DNA of 33,310 nucleotides, from assembly GCA_009695465.1 (NCBI GenBank), contig SIAW01000022.1:1-33310 (forward strand). The letters are read 5' to 3'. Position 1 is the first letter of the stretch; each line of letters opens with the position of its first letter. The DNA comes from Pedosphaera sp. Its GTDB lineage: Bacteria > Verrucomicrobiota > Verrucomicrobiia > Limisphaerales > UBA1100. Of the stretch, positions 17,322 through 24,572 are shown in pieces. Made by a program: the position numbers and the translations under genes. Below the pieces are notes generated by a model, which had not been told where the DNA came from, did not search any database, and worked only from the letters and a program-made list of their open reading frames with translations.

Positions 17322-18080
17322 ATGCAAAAAACTTACTCCACGCGCGTGGGCACGCCGCAGATACTGACATTGGTGGTGCTGCTGTTGGGCAGTGTGGGCT
17401 GTCAGACCGTCGAAGATTGGACAGACGGTTCTGTCCAAGGCCCGTTCCATCAATCCAACAATTTCAATCTACCCACTGGCGAATGGCCTGCGGACATCCA
17501 ACTGGTGGCGGTGATGCCGCTCGTCGGCAGCCACGGCAACGATCTGGCGCAACGCGGCGCAGAATTGCTCCAGCCAGTGTTCACCGAGGAGTTGTCCAAG
17601 TTCACGCTATTCGAGACCATCACCATCACGCCGGACAAGTTGCAGGCGCTGCTGGGCGTCAATGAAGTGCGCCCGCTGGATCCGTTGCCGCATCAATTCC
17701 AGAAAATCATCGCCTCGCTCGACAAGTCCAACCCCGACCGCAAGGTGTGCCACGCGGTGTTGTTCTGCGAATTGACCCGCTACAATCCCTACCCGCCGCT
17801 GAGCATGGGCTGGAAATTTCGCATTTTTGATTTGAAGACCGGCCAAACCATCTGGGCCTTCGACGAAGTCTTCGATACAGGCAATCCCAACGTGGCCAAT
17901 AGCGCCCGTAGGTACATGCGGGAGAATAAGCTAACCTCCATGAGTGTCTTCCGCGATACGCGGGTGATGGATTCGCCGCGGGCATTGGCGGGTTATTCCT
18001 TGGCGGCAGCCTTGGCGACGATGCGGGAAAATAAAATTAAAGTCTCCAAAGAGACCGCCGATACAAAGAGTAGTCAGTGA
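17322..18080 (+). CDS. Probable lipoprotein, FlgO/LpoB/CsgG-like N-terminal region
   Basis: A 252-residue protein 4 nt after fliD. The signal peptide ends LLLGSVGC, with Cys27 as a candidate lipid site; Ser at -3 is not ideal for a lipobox. The next part, IQLVAVMPLVGS...LAQRGAELLQPVFTEELSKF...LFETI, resembles outer-membrane-associated proteins of the FlgO, LpoB and CsgG/GNA1162 kind, which start with a beta strand 'VAVLPF' and a helix. FlgO-type proteins stabilise the flagellar outer-membrane ring in vibrios, so an outer-ring role is possible. This is inference from pattern and position. Its 3' end contains the sigma-28 promoter of the next gene. Confidence 0.6.
   Translation: MQKTYSTRVGTPQILTLVVLLLGSVGCQTVEDWTDGSVQGPFHQSNNFNLPTGEWPADIQLVAVMPLVGSHGNDLAQRGAELLQPVFTEELSKFTLFETITITPDKLQALLGVNEVRPLDPLPHQFQKIIASLDKSNPDRKVCHAVLFCELTRYNPYPPLSMGWKFRIFDLKTGQTIWAFDEVFDTGNPNVANSARRYMRENKLTSMSVFRDTRVMDSPRALAGYSLAAALATMRENKIKVSKETADTKSSQ
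18038..18064 (+). promoter_or_regulatory. Sigma-28 (FliA) promoter of the flgM-like gene
   Basis: TAAAGTCT at 18038-18045 and GCCGATAC at 18057-18064 are separated by exactly 11 nt. This matches the enterobacterial FliA consensus TAAAGTTT-N11-GCCGATAA in 14 of 16 positions. It lies inside the last codons of the lipoprotein gene and points at the gene starting 18166, leaving a leader of about 95 nt. Confidence 0.85.
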
Positions 18081-18165
18081 ATCTGGGAAAGCACACTGCG
18101 GGAAACGCGACAAACTATTTGCAGGCTGAACTCAGATTAGGCACTGTACAAGACAGTGAGGGCTT

Positions 18166-18471
18166 ATGAAAGAAGTCGGACTTAACACAAACAGCGCGGC
18201 CGCACCGGAACGGATGCAGCAGGCTCGTGCCATCCGCCGTGCCGAGACACAGTTAGTAGCACCCACCGACACGATTGACGCGGAACTGACCCGCACAACA
18301 GATTTCACTTCGGTTGAAAAGAATACGGAATCTCACTTTGACATGCTCAAGGCTCGCCTCCGCCAAGAAGTCAACGAACCGAACTATCCGCCTTTGCAGA
18401 CCATTGACCGCCTCGCCGCGCTACTGGCCACGTCGCCTCTCGATATAGCCAAGAACGATGCCGGCAAATAA
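18166..18471 (+). CDS. flgM: FlgM-like anti-sigma-28 factor
   Basis: A 101-residue protein with a GTGAGGG SD-like sequence before its ATG. The first 55 residues are polar and look disordered. The C-terminal part, FDMLKARLRQEVNEPNYPPLQTIDRLAALLATS, follows the FlgM layout: a helix, a short turn with Tyr-Pro, then a helix with I-x-R-L-A. FlgM holds FliA inactive until the hook is finished and FlgM is exported. The size, the sigma-28 promoter in front and the position before fliS all fit. The sequence match is weak, so another small export-linked protein cannot be excluded. Confidence 0.5.
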   Translation: MKEVGLNTNSAAAPERMQQARAIRRAETQLVAPTDTIDAELTRTTDFTSVEKNTESHFDMLKARLRQEVNEPNYPPLQTIDRLAALLATSPLDIAKNDAGK

Positions 18472-18476
18472 GCCGG
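18461..18476 (+). terminator. Short hairpin at the end of the flgM-like gene
   Basis: CCGGC and GCCGG (18461-18465, 18472-18476) pair around a six-base AAATAA loop that contains the stop codon, followed by TTTAACC. The stem is only 5 bp and the T-run is short, so this is a weak terminator at best or an attenuating hairpin. Confidence 0.25.
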
Positions 18477-18501
18477 TTTAACCCCAAAAACTCGGCCTCG
18501 A

Positions 18502-18517
18502 CGGCACAGTTCGTGCT
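18502..18517 (+). promoter_or_regulatory. Sigma-54-like promoter of fliS
   Basis: CGGCACAGTTCGTGCT has GG-N10-GC spacing with an intact GGCAC and the TGCT end shared by the other sites. The -12 C is at 18516, so the predicted start is near 18528, five bases before the GTG start codon of fliS. Confidence 0.5.
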
Positions 18518-18532
18518 CTGATTTCACTGCCA

Positions 18533-18994
18533 GTGAACATCTATCGCCAAGTCAACGCCTACAAAGCCGCGGCTGTCACCACCGCCACGCCGGGACAGTT
18601 GCTGATCATGCTTTATGACGGCGCGATCAAGTTCCTGCGCATCGCCATCAAAGGCTTCGAGCACACCGATCCGCTGGAATACAATCTCACCATCCACAAC
18701 AACGTCGTCAAAGCGCAGGCCATCGTGCGCGAACTGCGCGGCGCGTTGATGCCGCGGGAGGGGATGGAACTATCAGAACTGGCGAACACCCTGCTCGCGT
18801 TGTACGACTATTTTGATCGCCGCCTGCAAGAGGGCAACGTGAAGAAAAACCGTGTGGCCGTGCAGGAGGTGCTGGACCGGCTGTGCGAACTGCGCGGGGC
18901 TTGGGGCGACTCTTTTGACAAGGAAAACGCCAAGAAATCATCGAGCACGCAATCGGCCGGGAACGACACGCCGAGCCTCTCGGTGATGGGTTGA
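18533..18994 (+). CDS. fliS: Flagellin export chaperone FliS
   Basis: A 153-residue helical protein starting at a GTG. Residues 7-31 contain VNAYKAAAVTTATPGQLLIMLYDGAIKFL, which matches the FliS signature (aY.....v.tAsP.eLi.mLYdGai.fl) very well. The GTG is chosen because the distance to the TATPG motif matches the family; no ATG is available upstream without passing a promoter. No SD is present. FliS binds the flagellin C-terminus in the cytoplasm before export. Length is slightly above the usual 125-140 because of a Ser/Asn/Lys-rich tail. Confidence 0.94.
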   Translation: MNIYRQVNAYKAAAVTTATPGQLLIMLYDGAIKFLRIAIKGFEHTDPLEYNLTIHNNVVKAQAIVRELRGALMPREGMELSELANTLLALYDYFDRRLQEGNVKKNRVAVQEVLDRLCELRGAWGDSFDKENAKKSSSTQSAGNDTPSLSVMG

Positions 18995-19003
18995 TGCGTT
19001 GAT

Positions 19004-19390
19004 ATGAAACCCTGTCTGGACAAACAACCTGCGTCGCCCGACATGCCACTCCTTCGCGAATGGCGGCGGCTGACCCAAGCCGAGACGTTTGCCATCCAAG
19101 CTCGCGACTGGACTGAATTGGGGCAATTGCAAGAGGCCAAGAGTGAATTGCAGGCGCAACTTTCGGCTATCGCCCGTGGCACAAAAAACCACGAGACGAC
19201 CGTGTTGATGGCCGATCTCATCTCGCGCGAGGTGCAAAACCACGGTCTGATGCAGACGGAGATGAAGGATTTGCGGTCGCAACTCGACGCCAGCACCCGT
19301 TCCATCAAGACCATCCACAGCGTCCATCGCGCCTACGGCAGCAAGCCTGAAGAGGCCCGCCAGAACACCTGCTGGGAACAGTTGAGTTAA
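19004..19390 (+). CDS. FliT/FlgN-like small helical protein
   Basis: A 128-residue, almost fully helical and charged protein beginning 9 nt after fliS. It shows heptad-like runs such as ELGQLQEAKSELQAQLSAI and MQTEMKDLRSQLDASTRSI and ends near HRAYGSK, a Tyr-Gly tail often seen in FlgN-class chaperones. Position directly after fliS is where fliT sits in many genomes, so it is probably an export chaperone for the cap protein FliD. Sequence identity to FliT cannot be judged by eye. Confidence 0.55.
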   Translation: MKPCLDKQPASPDMPLLREWRRLTQAETFAIQARDWTELGQLQEAKSELQAQLSAIARGTKNHETTVLMADLISREVQNHGLMQTEMKDLRSQLDASTRSIKTIHSVHRAYGSKPEEARQNTCWEQLS

Positions 19391-19408
19391 CGGTCTTCAC
19401 CGGCCATT

Positions 19409-19423
19409 CTGGCATTTTTTGCC
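19409..19423. promoter_or_regulatory. 15-nt semi-palindrome, copy 2 (possible activator site)
   Basis: An exact second copy of CTGGCATTTTTTGCC, the 15-mer also at 8206-8220. It lies about 177 nt upstream of the predicted flgF transcript start. Together with the bases before it (GCCA-TTC-TGGC then a T-run) it could also act as a weak terminator for the fliS operon, but the other copy is in a place where no terminator is needed. Confidence 0.4.
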
Positions 19424-19566
19424 TGACTTTGGCGGTCAAAAATCAGCGTCCCACCCAAGTCCGAGCCTTCATTCTGGACTGCCACATAATTTTCACCGGC
19501 TGTTTCATGTGGAAACCAGCCATTGACTGAGCTTTTGGGGATTCATCCACGATCCAGCCTGATTGA

Positions 19567-19582
19567 TGGCATGTTGGTTGCT
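19567..19582 (+). promoter_or_regulatory. Sigma-54 promoter of the flgF operon
   Basis: TGGCATGTTGGTTGCT matches the sigma-54 consensus at all but one conserved position, with GG-N10-GC spacing. The -12 C is at 19581, so the predicted start is near 19593, three bases before the flgF ATG at 19596. Confidence 0.75.
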
Positions 19583-19595
19583 GTGTGGCAGTCCA

Positions 19596-20351
19596 ATGAA
19601 TGTGAGTTTGTACCAAGCTGCTTCGGCGTTGGAGGCCAATCTGATGCGGCAGCAGACAATTTCAGAGAATCTGGCGGCCTCTTCCGTGCCCGGTTTCAAG
19701 CGGCGCGACATGTCGTTCAACGCTGTTTCCGCGGGCATGTTTCCCGGTGCGCTGGACGAAGCCAACAAGACGCAGTTGCAGTATCTGATGCCTTCCTATC
19801 ATCAGAGCACCAATTTTAGCCAGGGCACATTGATGCCCACGGGCAGCAATACGGACGTGGCGATTGATGGGCCGGGGTTTTTCGCGGTGCAAGGGGCCAA
19901 TGGTCAGACGATGTACACGCGCGACGGTTCTTTCCGTACCAATTCCGAAGGGGTGTTGAGCACGGCGGATGGCCGGCCGCTCTTGGGCATCAACGGCCCC
20001 ATCACCGCAAACACGCAGAGCGCGGATCCCATCTCCATTTCCGACAATGGCGATGTCAGCCAAGGCGGGTTGGCGCTGGGCAAATTACAGGTTGTCTCTT
20101 TCAGTAATCCCGACCAGTTGCAACGACTGAGCGCCGGTTATTTTGGCGCGGGCAGTCAAGCACCGCAGGCGGCGGATCCCAACGCGACCTCCGTGCGCCA
20201 AGGATTTTTGGAAGGGGCCAACACCACGCCGATGCACGAGATGAGCCAGCTCATGCAGACCCTGCGCCATTTTGAGGCCAACCAAAAGATGATGACGGTG
20301 CAGGATGAGCGGTTGGGCAAAATCATCCAGGAACTTTCGAACACCAACTAA
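19596..20351 (+). CDS. flgF: Proximal/distal rod protein FlgF
   Basis: A 251-residue axial protein. The N-terminus MNVSLYQAASALEANLMRQQ...SENLAASSVPGFKR carries the rod/hook motif; the distance from Met1 to the SENLA motif is the same as in E. coli FlgF, which fixes the start. The middle has DVAIDGPGFFAVQ and MYTRDGSFRTN, conserved in FlgE/F/G proteins, and the C-terminus has the helix MSQLMQTLRHFEANQKMM. It follows the usual flgF-flgG order. No SD is seen before the ATG. Confidence 0.9.
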   Translation: MNVSLYQAASALEANLMRQQTISENLAASSVPGFKRRDMSFNAVSAGMFPGALDEANKTQLQYLMPSYHQSTNFSQGTLMPTGSNTDVAIDGPGFFAVQGANGQTMYTRDGSFRTNSEGVLSTADGRPLLGINGPITANTQSADPISISDNGDVSQGGLALGKLQVVSFSNPDQLQRLSAGYFGAGSQAPQAADPNATSVRQGFLEGANTTPMHEMSQLMQTLRHFEANQKMMTVQDERLGKIIQELSNTN

Positions 20352-20360
20352 GGAGCCGCC

Positions 20361-21152
20361 ATGTTACGCGCACTATATTCCTCAGCATCGGGCATGGAAG
20401 CCCAGCAGATGAACCTGGACACCATCGCCAACAACTTGGCGAACGTGAACACCACCGGCTTCAAGAAGAGCAAGGTGGAGTTCCAGGATTTGCTTTATCA
20501 GACCAATCGTCTGGCAGGTGCCGACGTGGGTGCGGGCAATCAGGTGCCCACCAGCTTGCAAGTGGGGCATGGCGCGCGGCCCGTGGCCACGGCAAAAAAC
20601 TTCTCCACGGGTGAACTCAATCAGACGGGTGAAAAACTCGATATCGCCATTGCCGGTCCGGGCTTCTTCAAAGTGCAACGGCCCAATGGCACCAACGCGT
20701 GGACTCGTGACGGCGCATTCAAACTCAACAGCACCGGCTCGATTGTCACCAGCGATGGTTTGCCCGTGTTGAGCTTCGCCGGCATCACGGTGGATCCCAC
20801 CGTCACGGGCATCACGGTGGCCCCGACGGGCGAAGTCACGGTGCAACGCGGCAGCGATCTGCCCACGCTGGCCGGCACGATTGTGCTCTCCCGATTTGCC
20901 AATCCGCAGGGTCTGCAAAGCATCGGCAGCAACCTCTATCTGGCCACGCCCGCTTCCGGCACGGAGCAAACGGGCGAGCCGGGCGACAACGGTTTTGGCG
21001 AGTTGGCGCAAGGGTTTTTGGAATTGTCCAACGTCAAGGTGGTGGAGGAAATGGTGAACCTCATCAAGGCCCAGCGTGCCTACGAAGTAAATTCCAAGGC
21101 CATCCAAGCCGCCGATGAAATGATGCAGATGAGCAACCGTTTGAGAGGCTAA
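20361..21152 (+). CDS. flgG: Distal rod protein FlgG
   Basis: A 263-residue protein of the normal FlgG length (about 260). It begins MLRALYSSASGMEAQQMNLDT and continues IANNLANVNTTGFKKSKVEFQDLLYQ, almost the family consensus. The inner part has LDIAIAGPGFFKVQ and AWTRDGAFKLNSTG, and the end reads VEEMVNLIKAQRAYEVNSKAIQAADEMM, also near-consensus. A good SD, AAGGAG at 20350-20355, lies before the ATG. FlgG makes the distal rod that passes through the P and L rings. Confidence 0.97.
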   Translation: MLRALYSSASGMEAQQMNLDTIANNLANVNTTGFKKSKVEFQDLLYQTNRLAGADVGAGNQVPTSLQVGHGARPVATAKNFSTGELNQTGEKLDIAIAGPGFFKVQRPNGTNAWTRDGAFKLNSTGSIVTSDGLPVLSFAGITVDPTVTGITVAPTGEVTVQRGSDLPTLAGTIVLSRFANPQGLQSIGSNLYLATPASGTEQTGEPGDNGFGELAQGFLELSNVKVVEEMVNLIKAQRAYEVNSKAIQAADEMMQMSNRLRG

Positions 21153-21157
21153 TCCAC

Positions 21158-21907
21158 ATGATGACCACGCGCATTTTCCTGTTCAGCTTGAGCCTGGCCA
21201 CTCTCGTGGTCGCGCAACCTGTCCCCTTGCCCGCCGCCAACACGGCCGAGGCCAATCAAACTTTCATCCCCGCCGTGCAACTGCGCGCGATGTTGGAGGC
21301 CGAACTCTTGCCGCGTTTGAACAAGGGCGGCGGCGAATTGGAACTGACTCTCGCCCGCGAGTTGCCGTTGATTCCGCAGCCCACCGACAAAGCGGCGCAT
21401 GTCCAAATCATTTACCATCCGACACCGTTGACGCCGTACTTCCGCGTGCGTTTCGCCATTGTCGCCCGAGGCCAAAAACCGGAAGCGGCGGTGGAATGGA
21501 CGGCGTATTACACCGCCAAACTGTACCGCCAAGTCTGGGTGCTGCGCTCGGCCGGCAAGCGTGGCGACTCGCTTGACCGCGTGGACATGGAGCAGGAACG
21601 CCGCGATGTCCTGTCCAACAACACGCCGTTGTGGTTGGGCGAAAAACCCGACACCAAGTTTTGCCTGAACCAGCCGCTGGGCACCGGCGCGTTATTGGCC
21701 GAGCGCCATGTCAAAGCCACGCCGGTGATATTGCGCGGCCAGATCGTCCACGCAGAAGTGCAAGTGCGCGCGCTCATGGTGCGCGTCAAGGCCGAGGCGC
21801 TGGAAGATGCGGCGCCGGGCGAGCCGGTGCGGCTGCGCAATATCCAAACCCAACGTGAAATCCGTGGGATTGTCGTCAATGAACACATCGTCAAAATCAA
21901 ACTCTAA
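21158..21907 (+). CDS. flgA: P-ring assembly chaperone FlgA
   Basis: A 249-residue protein with a signal peptide (MMTTRIFLFSLSLATLVVAQ). The C-terminal half has the SAF-like arrangement of FlgA: two basic barrel strands near VKATPVILRGQIVHAEVQVRALMVRV and the closing GEPVRLRNIQTQREIRGIVV..., matching the family's 'G..v.vrn..S.k.v.g.V'. FlgA helps FlgI assemble the P ring in the periplasm. The gene starts 5 nt after flgG; ATG codons at 21158 and 21161 are adjacent and either could be used. Its end overlaps flgH by 29 nt. Confidence 0.85.
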   Translation: MMTTRIFLFSLSLATLVVAQPVPLPAANTAEANQTFIPAVQLRAMLEAELLPRLNKGGGELELTLARELPLIPQPTDKAAHVQIIYHPTPLTPYFRVRFAIVARGQKPEAAVEWTAYYTAKLYRQVWVLRSAGKRGDSLDRVDMEQERRDVLSNNTPLWLGEKPDTKFCLNQPLGTGALLAERHVKATPVILRGQIVHAEVQVRALMVRVKAEALEDAAPGEPVRLRNIQTQREIRGIVVNEHIVKIKL

Positions 21908-22532
21908 CCTGCGCCGCGCGGCATCAGTGGTTTTGGGACTCGCCCTCGCCCACACAGCGCTGGCGGATTCGCTGTGGAATCCGGCGGTCAGTCGCAATCA
22001 ATCCGGTGATAAAAAGGCGCGCATGGTCGGCGACATCCTCAACGTCCTCGTGCAGGAAAGTAATACCCTCTCCAAGAGCGCCAAGACGGAGACGGCCAAA
22101 GATTCCTCCACCGACGCGAGCCTCTCGAGTTTCCTGTTCGGCACGGCGGCAGGCACCACGACAGGCAGCCAGATGCTCAAGCACAAGGGTGCGTACCCGG
22201 CGATGAAATTCTCCGGCACCAGCGATTTCAAGGGCGGCGGCAAAGTGGACAACAGCGACAACATCGCTGCGCGCTTTGGTGTGCGAGTGGTGGATGTGCT
22301 GCCCAACAACAACCTCATCATCGAAGGCACGCGCATGACGGCCTACTCCGGCGAGACGCAGACGATTGTCCTGCGCGGCACCGTGCGTTCTGAGGACATC
22401 GGTGCGGCCAACTCCATCTACAGTTATCACATCTCCGATCTGTCCCTGCGCTACATCAACAGCGGCGAGCTGACCGACACGCAGCGCAAAGGTTGGTTCA
22501 CCAAGTTTTGGGATTCCGTCAGCCCCTTTTAA
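21879..22532 (+). CDS. flgH: Flagellar L-ring protein FlgH
   Basis: A 217-residue protein. The ATG at 21879 gives a basic start and a hydrophobic stretch ending ALAHTALADSLW. The mature part has ARMVGDILNVLVQESNTLSKSAKTET, near FKGGGKVDNSDNIAARFGVRVVDVLPNNNLIIEG, and VLRGTVRSEDIGAANSI, all close to FlgH. FlgH normally is a lipoprotein with an LxGC lipobox; no Cys is present here, and cleavage after Ala-Leu-Ala by signal peptidase I is predicted instead. The start lies inside flgA (29-nt overlap). FlgH forms the outer-membrane L ring. Confidence 0.92.
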   Translation: MNTSSKSNSNLRRAASVVLGLALAHTALADSLWNPAVSRNQSGDKKARMVGDILNVLVQESNTLSKSAKTETAKDSSTDASLSSFLFGTAAGTTTGSQMLKHKGAYPAMKFSGTSDFKGGGKVDNSDNIAARFGVRVVDVLPNNNLIIEGTRMTAYSGETQTIVLRGTVRSEDIGAANSIYSYHISDLSLRYINSGELTDTQRKGWFTKFWDSVSPF

Positions 22533-22538
22533 GGTCAC

Positions 22539-23696
22539 ATGAAAAAACTGCTCCTCATCAGCCTGTTGTGGATCGCGCCCGGGATTGTCTGGGCGCAACC
22601 TGCGCCCACGCCGGCGGAACTTCTGCGCCAGCAAGCCTTCCAGCAGCGCGTGAACACCGGGGTGCGCGTGAAGGATCTGGCCTACATCCACGGCGCGCGG
22701 GACAACCAATTGATGGGGTACGGCCTGGTGGTCGGCCTCAACAACACGGGTGATAAAGACACCGTGTACTCCAAGCAATCCATCGCCAACGTGCTGCAAC
22801 GTTACGGCATCACCGTCCCGGCGTCGGCCATCTCCGCCAAGAACGTCGCGGCGGTGTTGGTGACGGCGGACATCCCGCCCTTCATGAAGAACGGCGCGCG
22901 CATTGACGTGGTGGTCTCCGCACTCGGTGACGCCACGACCTTGACCGGCGGCGTGCTGATCCAGACGCCGTTGCTCGGTGCCGACGACAAAGTTTATGCC
23001 GTGGCGCAGGGGCCGGTGAGCAACAACTCGCTCATGGCCGCCACGCCCAACGCCGCGGTGACCATCAACCATCCCACCACCGCGCAGATCATCGGTGGTG
23101 CGCTGGTGGAACGCGTTATCCCCGTCACGTTGATCCAGGACAACGCCGTGGATTTTGTGCTGCGCGAATCGGATTTCTCCAGCACGTCGCGGATGGCCTT
23201 TGCCATCAACGAAAAATTTCCGCTCTCCTCCCGCGCGCTTGATGGCAACACGGTGCGCGTCGAGATCCCGCTGGATTATCTGGGGGCGCCCGTTGATTTC
23301 ATTGCGCAGGTGCAGCAACTGCGGTTGATGCCCGACACCAAGGCGCGCGTGGTCATCAACGAACGCACGGGCACCATCGTCGCCACGGCGCCAGTGCGCG
23401 TGTCGGCCTGCGCCATCGCGCAAGGCAGCATCGTCATCACCATTGCACAGAGCGCGGATGTCTCGCAGCCCAACCCCGCCGGTGGTGGACAAACGGTGAC
23501 GGTGCCTGCGGACACGGTGACCATCACCGAAGGCGCTGGCCGCCTGCAAAAGCTGGTGCCTTTTGGCGACATGCCCACGGTGGAAGAAGTGGCCACCTCA
23601 CTCAACGCGCTGCAAGTGAGTCCGCGCGACATGATGGCGATTTTTCAGGCGTTGAAACAAGCCGGGGCGTTGAACGCCGAACTGATCATCAAGTAA
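22539..23696 (+). CDS. flgI: Flagellar P-ring protein FlgI
   Basis: A 385-residue periplasmic protein with a clear signal peptide (MKKLLLISLLWIAPGIVWAQ). The mature region shows VRVKDLAYIHGARDNQLMGYGLVVGLNNTGD, the most conserved part of FlgI, followed by the core with VVVSALGDATTLTGGVLIQTPL and the end PTVEEVATSLNALQVSPRDMMAIFQALKQAGALNAELI, again nearly consensus. FlgI forms the ring in the peptidoglycan around the rod. The gene follows flgH by 6 nt and precedes flgJ by 4 nt. Confidence 0.97.
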   Translation: MKKLLLISLLWIAPGIVWAQPAPTPAELLRQQAFQQRVNTGVRVKDLAYIHGARDNQLMGYGLVVGLNNTGDKDTVYSKQSIANVLQRYGITVPASAISAKNVAAVLVTADIPPFMKNGARIDVVVSALGDATTLTGGVLIQTPLLGADDKVYAVAQGPVSNNSLMAATPNAAVTINHPTTAQIIGGALVERVIPVTLIQDNAVDFVLRESDFSSTSRMAFAINEKFPLSSRALDGNTVRVEIPLDYLGAPVDFIAQVQQLRLMPDTKARVVINERTGTIVATAPVRVSACAIAQGSIVITIAQSADVSQPNPAGGGQTVTVPADTVTITEGAGRLQKLVPFGDMPTVEEVATSLNALQVSPRDMMAIFQALKQAGALNAELIIK

Positions 23697-23700
23697 CGTC

Positions 23701-24063
23701 ATGGATCTCACAATGGCATTGAATTCGGTATCGCCGCGCCACTTGGATGTGGATCAGTTGGCCCGCAACCCGAACCTGACGGAGGGGCAGAAGATCGCCG
23801 AGGTCAGCCGGCATTTTGAGGCCATCCTCCTGCGGCAGTTTTTGGGCGATGCCACCAAGCCGATGATGGGTGGCGAAGAAGGCGGGATGAGCAGCACGAT
23901 GCGCGACATTTATCAGGACATGGTCGTCAACACGTTGGCGGAGCAGATCAGCTCCGGCGGCAAGTTCGGCTTGACCTCAGCTTTTCAGCGGCAGTTGATG
24001 CCCAAGAATCTGGTCGCCCCAGCGGCCGCAAAGAGTGTGGAAGGTGGTTTGCAAACTCCATGA
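23701..24063 (+). CDS. flgJ: FlgJ-type rod-binding protein, single domain
   Basis: A 120-residue protein matching only the N-terminal rod-binding domain of FlgJ: HFEAILLRQFLGDATKPMMGG...MRDIYQDMVVNTLAEQISSGGKFGL. The muramidase domain of the enterobacterial protein is absent, as in many other phyla, so a separate wall hydrolase must open the peptidoglycan. The stop overlaps the next start by 4 nt (ATGA). Confidence 0.88.
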   Translation: MDLTMALNSVSPRHLDVDQLARNPNLTEGQKIAEVSRHFEAILLRQFLGDATKPMMGGEEGGMSSTMRDIYQDMVVNTLAEQISSGGKFGLTSAFQRQLMPKNLVAPAAAKSVEGGLQTP

Positions 24064-24560
24064 AAGAGCACATTGACCCATTGGTTCGGGCTTTGCGCGA
24101 GGAACTCACGCAGTACGGCGAGTTGCTGGCACTGATGCAGGAGCAGCAAGAGCTCATCATCAACCGGCAGGCGCAGGATCTGTTGCAGAACCTCAACAAA
24201 GTTAACGACCAAATGAAGAAGATTGCCGCAGCACGCGACGGGCGCGAGGTGGCGCGACGCGCATTGCTGGCGTTGGTGGGCGGCGATGCCGGCACCACGT
24301 TCCGCCAGATGACGGCCAAGTTGCCTCCTGAATATCAGCCGTTGCTGGAGGCGTTGGTGGAGGAGATCAATCAACTCTTGCAGCGCGTGCATCAGTGGCT
24401 GCGGCAGAATCATCTGTTGCTGCGCCGCTCGCTCGATCTGATGCAGAGCATCCTGCAGAACATTTTCCCGACGACAACGGCCACCCGCACCTACGGGCGG
24501 TTGGGCGCGGTATCCCCGGTGGCCCCGCCACCGAGCACGTTGTACGAAGGCATCATTTAA
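24060..24560 (+). CDS. flgN: Flagellar export chaperone FlgN
   Basis: A 166-residue helical protein. The first part, LVRALREELTQYGELLALMQEQQELI, and the later QNHLLLRRSLDLMQSIL followed by a Tyr-Gly (TYGRLG) tail fit FlgN, which escorts the hook-filament junction proteins FlgK and FlgL. Both of those follow directly, which supports the call. It overlaps flgJ by 4 nt. Confidence 0.8.
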   Translation: MKEHIDPLVRALREELTQYGELLALMQEQQELIINRQAQDLLQNLNKVNDQMKKIAAARDGREVARRALLALVGGDAGTTFRQMTAKLPPEYQPLLEALVEEINQLLQRVHQWLRQNHLLLRRSLDLMQSILQNIFPTTTATRTYGRLGAVSPVAPPPSTLYEGII

Positions 24561-24572
24561 CGCACACGCACG

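Noticed and set aside
21924-23549. A 541-codon open frame on the minus strand opposite flgH and flgI
   Set aside because: The plus strand encodes near-consensus FlgH and FlgI. The antisense product is His/Arg/Gly-rich, typical of a GC-rich codon shadow.
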